Shown: positions 57,201 to 64,000 of the stretch, piece after piece
Layout: each line of letters opens with the position of its first letter
Numbering within the stretch: position 1 is the stretch's first letter
Position numbers and translations under genes: made by a program
The notes under the pieces: generated by a model
The model's input: the letters and a program-made list of their open reading frames with translations, nothing else
Databases searched by the model: none
Told to the model about the DNA's origin: nothing
From: Ridgeia piscesae
Taxonomy: Eukaryota; Annelida; Polychaeta; Sabellida; Siboglinidae
Assembly: GCA_025642075.2 (NCBI GenBank)
Contig: JAODUO010000440.1
Coordinates: 253,501-317,500 of the forward strand
Direction: 5' to 3'
Length of the DNA: 64,000 bases

Positions 57201-60200
57201 ACTTTATTAACATTGTTTTTATATTAACTGTCTTAAGAGAGCATACACCACCCCCCAAGCGCACAAGCTTCGATTGGACTTTTAATGCTCTACAAGGGTC
57301 CAGTATATGGAAGAAGAAGAGAGCCATTAACAATTATAGGTTATGTAACTAAATATAAAGAGTTCTTTATCATTGGGAACTGAGGCTTGACTGTAACAGC
57401 AACTGTCTTCCTGATTATAATAATAATAAAAAAAACATATTAGCATTCAGTAGGAAATAATGTGGAGAATTCCCGGAGAATATGTAAAATTGTAATTACT
57501 GCCCTAATTTTAGTAATTAATTTTACAAGAATTTGTTAGCCATGTTGTACCTTTTATAATAAAACAATTAGCTTACTGTTAAATAATGGAAAGTCAGACA
57601 TCAAGCAGACTGGTAGAGTGACATTTTCAAGGACGGACTCTTTCCAGTAACTCACAACTTTGATGGGTTTGATTATAGTTTCTGTTAGATCAGTAGCTAT
57701 GAATGTATCTCTGCAGGAGCACAGCTGCTGGACTGACGACTTGCCTGTCTGCCACTTATCTGGGGTTGGATTTTCGACCAATCAGATTTACCGTGAGGAT
57801 GGGCTGCGGAGAGAAGAACACGAGTTTGAAGACCGCAGTTTCCACTTCCGGTAAAGCCTGTCCAACCAAGCTGAAATTATACTTTAAAATATTTATCTAG
57901 TTAATTAGAAATAGTTTAACACAAACAAAAATTACATGCTGGCCATTGTAATCATCTTCATTGATCACTCACTGTCTAAACAAAAATGCCTGTCATCTGT
58001 ACGAATGCTGCTGTTCTCCTCGCTGCCTTACAGATCACTGTAACAACTTATCCTTCAAGGAAGGCGCCCTTTGGTCATGTTGTCCATTTGAAGTAGGTAG
58101 CCAGTCATTGGGCCATTATCATGGGAGCACATTTCAAACTGACTAATGATGTGAAGATATGCATTCGTTATGTTGTGCTGGTTACACATTTTGCAAAACC
58201 AGTTGAATTGTTGATGATTTGGTACAACTCGGTGTGTTCCAGACAGGAGGAGGGCCCTGTCTACCTGTGCGGTGTCTTTGTTCCAGACAGGAGGAGGACC
58301 CTGTCTACCTGTGCGGTGTCTTTGTTCCAGACAGGAGGAGGGCCCTGTCTACCTGTGTGGTGTCTTTGTTCCAGACAGGAGGAGGGCCCTGTCTACCTGT
58401 GCGGTGTCTTTGTTCCAGACAGGAGGAGGGCCCTGTCTACCTGTGCGGTGTCTTTGTTCCAGACAGGAGGAGGGCCCTGTCTACCTGTGTGGTGTCTTTG
58501 TTCCAGACAGGAGGAGGGCCCTGTCTACCTGTGCGGTGTCTTTGTTCCAGACAGGAGGAGGGCCCTGTCTACCTGTACGGTGTCTTTGTTCCAGACAGGA
58601 GGAGGACCCTGTCTACCTGTGCAGTGTCTTTGTTCCAGACAGGAGGAGGGCCCTGTCTACCTGTGTGGTGTCTTTGTTCCAGACAGGAGGAGGACCCTGT
58701 CTACCTGTGCAGTGTCTTTGTTCCAGACAGGAGGAGGGCCCTGTCTACCTGTGCGGTGTCTTTGTTCCAGACAGGAGGAGGACCCTGTCTACCTGTACGG
58801 TGTCTTTGTTCCAGACAGGAGGAGGACCCTGTCTACCTGTGCGGTGTCTTTGTTCCAGACAGGAGGAGGACCCTGTCTACCTGTACGGTGTCTTTGTTCC
58901 AGACAGGAGGAGGACCCTGTCTACCTGTACGGTGTCTTTGTTCCAGACAGGAGGAGGACCCTGTCTACCTGTGCGGTGTCTTTGTTCCAGACAGGAGGAG
59001 GGCCCTGTCTACCTGTGCGGTGTCTTTGTTCCAGACAGGAGGAGGGCCCTGTCTACCTGTGCGGTGTCTTTGTTCCAGACAGGAGGAGGGCCCTGTCTAC
59101 CTGTGCGGTGTCTTTGTTCCAGACAGGAGGAGGGCCCTGTCTACCTGTGCGGTGTCTTTGTTCCAGACAGGAGGAGGGCCCTGTCTACCTGTGTGGTGTC
59201 TTTGTTCCAGACAGGAGGAGGGCCCTGTCTACCTGTGCGGTGTCTTTGTTCCAGACAGGAGGAGGGCCCTGTCTACCTGTGCGGTGTCTTTGTTCCAGAC
59301 AGGAGGAGGGCCCTGTCTACCTGTGTGGTGTCTTTGTTCCAGACAGGAGGAGGGCCCTGTCTACCTGTGCGGTGTCTTTGTTCCAGACAGGAGGAGGGCC
59401 CTGTCTACCTGTGCGGTGTCTTTGTTCCAGACAGGAGGAGGGCCCTGTCTACCTGTGCGGTGTCTTTGTTCCAGACAGGAGGAGGGCCCTGTCTACCTGT
59501 GCGGTGTCTTTGTTCCAGACAGGAGGAGGGCCCTGTCTACCTGTGCGGTGTCTTTGTTCCAGACAGGAGGAGGGCCCTGTCTACCTGTACGGTGTCTTTG
59601 TTCCAGACAGGAGGAGGGCCCTGTCTACCTGTGCGGTGTCTTTGTTCCAGACAGGAGGAGGGCCCTGTCTACCTGTGTGGTGTCTTTGTTCCAGACAGGA
59701 GGAGGGCCCTGTCTACCTGTGGTGTCTTTGTTCCAGACAGGAGGAGGGCCCTGTCTACCTGTGTGGTGTCTTTGTTCCAGACAGGAGGAGGGCCCTGTCT
59801 ACCTGTGTGGTGTCTTTGTTCCAGACAGGAGGAGGGCCCTGTCTACCTGTGTGGTGTCTTTGTTCCAGACAGGAGGAGGGCCCTGTCTACCTGTGGGTGT
59901 CTTTGTTCCAGACAGGAGGAGGGCCCTGTCTACCTGTGTGGTGTCTTTGTTCCAGACAGGAGGAGGGCCCTGTCTACCTGTGTGGTGTCTTTGTTCCAGA
60001 CAGGAGGAGGGCCCTGTCTACCTGTGTGGTGTCTTTGTTCCAGACAGGAGGAGGGCCCTGTCTACCTGTGCGGTGTCTTTGTTCCAGACAGGAGGAGGGC
60101 CCTGTCTACCTGTGTGGTGTCTTTGTTCCAGACAGGAGGAGGGCCCTGTCTACCTGTGCGGTGTCTTTGTTCCAGACAGGAGGAGGGCCCTGTCTACCTG

Positions 60201-63071
60201 TGTGGTGTCTTTGTTCCAGACAGGAGGAGGGCCCTGTCTACCTGTGTGGTGTCTTTGTTCCAGACAGGAGGAGGACCCTGTCTACCTGTACGGTGTCTTT
60301 GATGGACATGACGGCAGTCGCGTGTCTGACTTTGCTGCCCAGCGTATGCCAGCTGAACTTCTCCTGGGGCAGTTGGCTGGGTGTCGCACAGACATCGATG
60401 TCAAGGACGTTCTTCGTCAGGTCAGAACACCGAAAAGTTTCATGACTGAGCTAGTGTATAACTATGCATAGACTACTCTATTATAATGTATAGTACTACT
60501 TTATGTATAATCTTAACATAAGAATAATACTTATCAATCAATATTTCCTTTTGTTTTCCAACTTTTATACACCACCAATTTCAACAATCTACATCAGCCA
60601 ATTTTCTTGCCAAAACTGATAGATAGATAGATAGTTTTTAGGTACACAACGCAATGAACACATATTGATCAATCATCTCAGTGTTTAAATTTGCTGTTCC
60701 AATTGACTTCAGATGAAAAATGGAATTTACTTGTTCATATAATACTTTACTATTTTCTGTTTGACAGCAACTATCTGACTGCTGTATGCCTAAATGCATT
60801 TCTTTATTTGTATGAAGGCAGCAGTTCTAACAATTCTTAACGCACCACAATATGCCATTTGAAGGTAAAGTTTGAAAATTAAAGTATCTACTGTAGATAA
60901 TTAAAATGTTTAATGGATAGAATGGTACATTAACATGATGTATCTGCTAATGACTCATGTTTATTGATATCATGAGTGTGCTCTAACTTTAACATTAGTA
61001 GTTGTTACAACCTTGTTTGTGATTGAAAGATACATAGCTTTATTTTATTTTTTTGCTGTTGGATAAAGATTTGTTCCAGACAGTAGACGATTGTTCGCTA
61101 GGTAATGCCTGTTTCCTGTAATTGTTCCAACTTTCATTAATCATTCAGTGGTTGGTTTATGTAGCTTCCGACATTCGTAGAAAACACGCAACTATGGTTC
61201 CAAATTATTATATTGACAATGAATGTTTTGTTGTTCCAGGCATTTGTGTCAGTGGAAAAGGGGTTCTTTGAGACGATTGATGACGTTCTGGCTGAAAAGA
61301 CAAACCTACGACTACAACTGCCAGAGGTGACTAATTTTTACAAGTTTATAATTACATTGGACATAGTGAATTCGACATCATTGGCATCTTTCTGGTATGG
61401 TGTTAAGTTAGACATTTTGAGATCTTAATCAACGCTTAACGCATCTCCGGAAAATACATTGTGATGGTGGTGCCACCTGATGAGTTGAACACATATTAAT
61501 GCATGTTGGTGCTCTTCTGTATATACAGGCTTAGATTTTTAAGAGTGTATGTGAGTTCCAGACTCCTCGTTTATATATGGTTTCCTTCTATGTTACTTTG
61601 TTGGAGCCCAAGTTATTTCCTAGTTGCCATCTTGTATAATTTTCAGTCTGTAATAAGTGATCATACTTGGATTGACCAGGTATTAGTTTGAAAATTCAAA
61701 GTAGTTGTTATGTACATGTGTATACTATATACAGACACCGTCATTATGCATGCGTATTTCAGGGTTTGAGTGCATATGAAGCTTACAATCAGTGTCCAGA
61801 TTTGTACAGACTAGACAATGCGATTGCTGGGGGAACAACCGCAGTAGTTGCCGTCATTGTTCACAACAAGCTCTTCGTTGCAAATGTCGGTGAGTTGACA
61901 TAGCCAGACCCATTTTTTACACAGCAGATCTAATTCACTGATATTGTGGTCTTTGTGGATGACGTTCACAGTTAATATATAACAATATAGTCTTGTCTTA
62001 ATAAGTTGCTGTTTTGATGTTATGACTACATTACATTTTATCTTACATTTTGATTTGACCACTGTACCTGATCACTGGAACTAACTGCTGTCTGACCACT
62101 GTGTCTGACTACTTGTCAGACACAGACCTGTGTTTAACCACTGTACCTGACCACTGTACCTGACCACTGGACCTAACTGTGCTGTCTGACCACTGTGTCT
62201 GACTGCTGTGTCTGACCTGTGTTTAACCACTGTACCTGACCACTGTATCTGACCACTGGACCTAACTGTGCTGTCTGACCACTGTGTCTGACTGCTGTGT
62301 CTGACCTGTGTTTAACCACTGTACCTGACCACTGTACCTGACCACTGTACCTGACCACTGGACCTAACTGTGCTGTCTGACCACTGTGTCTGACTGCTGT
62401 GTCTGACCTGTGTTTAACCACTGTGTCTGACCACTATATATGACCACTGTCTAAAACCATGTATCCGACCTGCGTCTGACCCCTCACATCTGACCTCTTG
62501 TATCTGACCCTTGTGTCTGACCCCTGTGTCTAACCCCTATGTCTGCCGACTATGTCTGACCACTGTGTTTGACTGCTGTTTCTGATCACTATATCTGACC
62601 ACCATGTTTGTCTACTGTGTCCGACTACTATTTCTGACCACTGTGTCTAACCACTGTATTTGACCACTGAGTCTGACCACAGTATCTGACCCCTGTGTCT
62701 GAACACAGTGTCTGACCCCTGTGTCTGACCTCTATTACTGATCACTGTGTCTGACCACTGACTGACCACTGTATCTGACCACTGTGACTGACCACTATCT
62801 GACCACTGTATCTGACCACTGTCTGACTACTGTGTCCACCAGGTTGCTGTCGGGCGCTGCTGTGTAAAGCTGATGTCAACGGCACGCTGCGGGTCATGCA
62901 GCTGACCGTTGACCACCACCTTAACAATGATGCGGAAATACTAAGACTGGCCAAGCTAGGAGTGGACGTGGCGCGACTGCAGAAGTTGGGGCAGCTTGGA
63001 CGTCATCAGTACACACGGGCCATCGGCGACTACAGCGTCAAGGCTGGTTACAAGGAACTAGAAATGCTTAG
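53151..63071 (+). CDS. TAB1: TAB1, TAK1-binding protein 1 (first six coding exons, 3' end outside window)
   Basis: TAB1 binds and activates the kinase TAK1 (MAP3K7) downstream of TGF-beta, IL-1 and Wnt-type signals; its N-terminal domain is a PP2C fold without phosphatase activity in vertebrates. Exons are 53151-53225, 57717-57850, 60264-60420, 61240-61326, 61763-61889 and 62843-63071; phases agree at every join. Matches to human TAB1 in order: CWTDDLPVCHLSGVG, YLYGVFDGHDGSRV, AAQRMPAELLLGQL, VEKGFFETIDDVLAEK, GGTTAVVAVIVHNKLFVANV, CRALLCKADVNGTLRVMQLT, TRAIGDYSVKAGY. About 203 codons are visible; human TAB1 has 504, so the rest of the PP2C domain and the TAK1-binding tail lie beyond 64000. 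The PP2C metal-site motif reads DGHDG here against NGYDG in human. Intron 1 holds a LINE, intron 2 a 2-kb acceptor-bearing minisatellite. Confidence 0.94.
53226..54139. other. TAB1 intron 1, left part, no other feature
   Basis: AT-rich; a small direct repeat AAGCAGGTTGCATTTAAA occurs twice at 53822-53858. Confidence 0.55.
54140..54207. repeat. (AT)n microsatellite at the 5' edge of the LINE
   Basis: TA dinucleotides. Confidence 0.95.
54240..57165 (+). mobile_element. Non-LTR retrotransposon (LINE, CR1/Jockey type), inactive
   Basis: Plus strand, inside TAB1 intron 1. The endonuclease part starts at about 54256 and contains PDIIFGTETWLDS, DFNLSDINWN and GNSDHEVV, the catalytic Glu, Asp/Asn and Asp/His motifs of APE-type endonucleases. 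The reverse transcriptase follows: WKKARVVPIYKKEKKDQASN, FSKAFDLVPHGRILHKLDYY, SGVPWGTVLGPLLFL and the catalytic FADDCLF (about 56327), then KYLGITDNLTW and a thumb/C-terminal part (QRRAARFCCGDY) ending at 57123. Frameshifts or stops near 54520, 55221, 55511, 55735, 56273 and 56571 make it non-functional. No clear target-site duplication or poly-A tail was identified. Confidence 0.93.
57166..57716. other. TAB1 intron 1, right part, no other feature
   Basis: AT-rich unique sequence up to the exon 2 acceptor. Confidence 0.55.
57717..57850 (+). CDS. TAB1: TAB1 exon 2
   Basis: 134 nt from TATCTCTGCAG|GAGCAC to TTCCG|GTAAAG. Encodes EHSCWTDDLPVCHLSGVG onward to EDRSFHF, then phase 2. An ATG at 57699 lies in frame upstream of the acceptor but is treated as intronic. 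Confidence 0.92.
57851..58230. other. TAB1 intron 2, start, no other feature
   Basis: Unique sequence between the exon 2 donor and the minisatellite. Confidence 0.55.
58231..60300 (+). repeat. 44-bp minisatellite carrying 47 copies of the TAB1 exon 3 splice acceptor
   Basis: Each unit is GTGTCTTTGTTCCAG (polypyrimidine tract and AG) followed by ACAGGAGGAGGGCCCTGTCT and ACCTGTGCG. The first AG is at 58241-58242, the last at 60262-60263; allowing for two short deletions (near 59720 and 59895), the distance is exactly 46 units of 44. Units differ only at GGGCCC/GGACCC and TGCGG/TGTGG/TACGG/TGCAG. All three plus-strand frames are open through almost the whole array. Confidence 0.97.
60264..60420 (+). 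CDS. TAB1: TAB1 exon 3 (acceptor embedded in minisatellite)
   Basis: 157 nt from TTTGTTCCAG|ACAGGAGG to CGTCAG|GTCAGA, phase 2 to phase 0. Encodes QEEDPVYLYGVFDGHDGSRV to VLRQ, including the first PP2C metal-binding motif. The first 38 bases also occur in each of the 46 repeat units upstream, so the acceptor actually used is not certain from sequence alone. Confidence 0.92.
60421..61239. other. TAB1 intron 3, no other feature
   Basis: AT-rich, with a short (GATA)n tract at 60619-60635. Confidence 0.55.
61240..61326 (+). CDS. TAB1: TAB1 exon 4
   Basis: 29 codons, phase 0 (TTCCAG|GCATTT acceptor, CCAGAG|GTGACT donor). AFVSVEKGFFETIDDVLAEK matches human AFDVVERSFLESIDDALAEK. Confidence 0.95.
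61327..61762. other. TAB1 intron 4, no other feature
   Basis: Unique AT-rich sequence. Confidence 0.55.
61763..61889 (+). CDS. TAB1: TAB1 exon 5
   Basis: 127 nt (TATTTCAG|GGTTTG acceptor, AATGTCG|GTGAGT donor, ends phase 1). Encodes LSAYEAYNQCPDLYRLDNAI, then the PP2C core strand VVAVIVHNKLFVANV. Confidence 0.95.
62045..62842. repeat. Degenerate (CTGACCACTGTGT)n array ending at the TAB1 exon 6 acceptor
   Basis: Short CTGACCACTGTGTCTGAC-like units. From 62100 to 62430 a longer composite (CTGTCTGACCACTGTGTCTG ... ACCTGTGTTTAACCACTGTA) recurs about three times. To the right the units decay, but they continue to within a few bases of CACCAG|GTTGCT. Confidence 0.9.
62843..63071 (+). CDS. TAB1: TAB1 exon 6 (3' boundary uncertain)
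   Basis: From GTCCACCAG|GTTGCT. Encodes CCRALLCKADVNGTLRVMQL, the DHH..NDAEILRL helix and TRAIGDYSVKAGYKELEML. The donor is either TTAG|GTTCGT after 63071, giving Ser or Arg as in human DLLS, or TCAA|GTGGTA after 63090. Read-through stops at 63114. A degenerate tandem array abuts the acceptor. Confidence 0.9.
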
Positions 63072-63311
63072 GTTCGTACTGGAAAGTCAAGTGGTAACAG
63101 GGAGCAGTCAATAACAGTGAGGTTATTTTTTAATGAATCTCCTGCATTATTCAGAGATGCTATGGACGTTTACACTGTTAACGTACACTCACCTCACAGT
63201 ATATGCAACGTAAATAATTTGTTTACCAGTAGTTAGTAGTAATGGAAATTTTACTAAATATTTATATGACAGTTTGTTTTATAATCTGTAGTGTCTAACT
63301 GACCACTAGAC

Positions 63312-63445
63312 ACTGACTATGCTGATGATGTAGACTTCCTGTCCTACTCTAATTCCTAAATCAAATTCAATCAGTCACCCCATGTAGCCTAGCTGAGTGG
63401 TCCCTCATCATAAACAAATTCAAAACTGAAATAACAGTCAATTTT
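63312..63445 (+). mobile_element. Small LINE reverse-transcriptase fragment
   Basis: Translates as DYADDVDFLSYSNS, then out of frame LSEWSLIINKFKTEI: the catalytic YADD motif and the following conserved block. Only about 130 bp are recognisable. Confidence 0.55.
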
Positions 63446-63744
63446 ATTTGTATATACAGTGGATATATGAAGGATGACGGATGACAAAGACATTCGTTCT
63501 CTACTAAGAGGGACAAAGATTGTTGAATGGTGTAAAGAGCTTACAAACATAGCTTTCTGTAACTGTGGACAGGTCGAGGTTAGTGTTATGCATATTTCAT
63601 TCTGCCCCTACTAACCTACAACAAGCACTTGGGTTGTGACTGAGACAGGACACGCACTCCTTGTACTGCCACAACCACTCGTTGGGTTCACTACCCACAG
63701 AACATGACATCAGAACTGTTGTACTATTTACGTCAGTGTGAAAA

Positions 63745-63872
63745 GCCTGGTGACAACCCTTTGGGTGTGTGTTACGTGGGTGGTCATTGGTGAATACTTC
63801 AGATCAGACAAGGGTGGCTTTCGCAAGCAACCATGGACAATATTACCGACTGTCCTAAATGGCAACTTAGAT
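63745..63872. repeat. Dispersed repeat, copy 2 (pairs with 13865-14005)
   Basis: GGTGGTCATTGGTGAATACT, GGTGGCTTTC and CCATGGACAATATTACC match the first copy in order and orientation. Confidence 0.75.
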
Positions 63873-64000
63873 TTTTAAATCATAGAGAGAATACTGTGAT
63901 CGTTACTTCACTGGATTGTGTAACCTGTGAAATAGTTGATACCAGATTAGTCTGATTTGTCATGAAATGGATTTAATTTGAGATTAATGAATTACTGCAT

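Larger units (their letters stand above)
63091..64000. other. Probable TAB1 intron 6, right edge of window
   Basis: No further TAB1 exon was found here. It holds only the LINE fragment and the dispersed repeat copy. Confidence 0.5.

Noticed and set aside
57663..57716. ATG at 57663 or 57699 as TAB1 start
   Set aside because: It is in frame, but the acceptor at 57716 and the phase-0 exon at 53151-53225 reproduce the human gene structure better.
58121..60471. Three overlapping open frames of 676-774 codons
   Set aside because: Translations of the 44-bp array in three frames. Only the last part of one (from 60264) is the real TAB1 exon 3.

Overview
This window is nuclear DNA from an invertebrate animal. 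The genes are broken into short coding exons with GT-AG introns, and the proteins recognised (CENP-F, LYRM1, TAB1) are metazoan. Introns are packed with long minisatellites, AT microsatellites, LINE remnants and tRNA-derived SINEs. Nothing here fixes the phylum. No bacterial-style operon, CRISPR array or viral gene is present.

Three genes can be built exon by exon. (1) Positions 43059 down to 1, minus strand: a giant coiled-coil gene whose first exon begins [17 protein letters not shown], nearly the signature N-terminus of the kinetochore/nuclear-matrix protein CENP-F. I place 15 coding exons (about 3,865 codons). The last is a roughly 8.9 kb exon that runs off the left edge and carries one apparent frameshift near 8428. 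(2) Positions 48014 down to 46282, minus strand: a complete four-exon LYRM1 gene (114 aa), a mitochondrial LYR-motif protein. (3) From 53151 rightwards, plus strand: the first six coding exons of TAB1, the PP2C-like pseudophosphatase that activates TAK1. It continues past 64000. LYRM1 and TAB1 are divergent, with about 5 kb between them.

The most unusual feature is the tandem repeats. At least eleven minisatellite families (units of 23 to 63 bp, arrays up to about 5 kb) fill the introns. Six of the 22 recognisable 3' splice sites have an array starting at or within about 35 bp, and none of the donor sites do. In TAB1 exon 3 and CENP-F exon 6 the repeat unit contains the splice acceptor itself plus the start of the exon. 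TAB1 therefore carries 47 near-identical acceptors in a row, and the DNA between them is free of stop codons.

Other content: a broken LINE (54.2-57.2 kb) inside TAB1 intron 1; two smaller LINE pieces (48.6-49.2 kb and 63.3-63.4 kb); two related tRNA-derived SINEs in CENP-F introns and a third SINE-like element at 50.3-50.5 kb; several unnamed dispersed repeat pairs; a perfect 30-bp palindrome and a long alternating purine-pyrimidine tract upstream of TAB1. All long open frames inside the arrays are repeat artefacts and are not called as genes.
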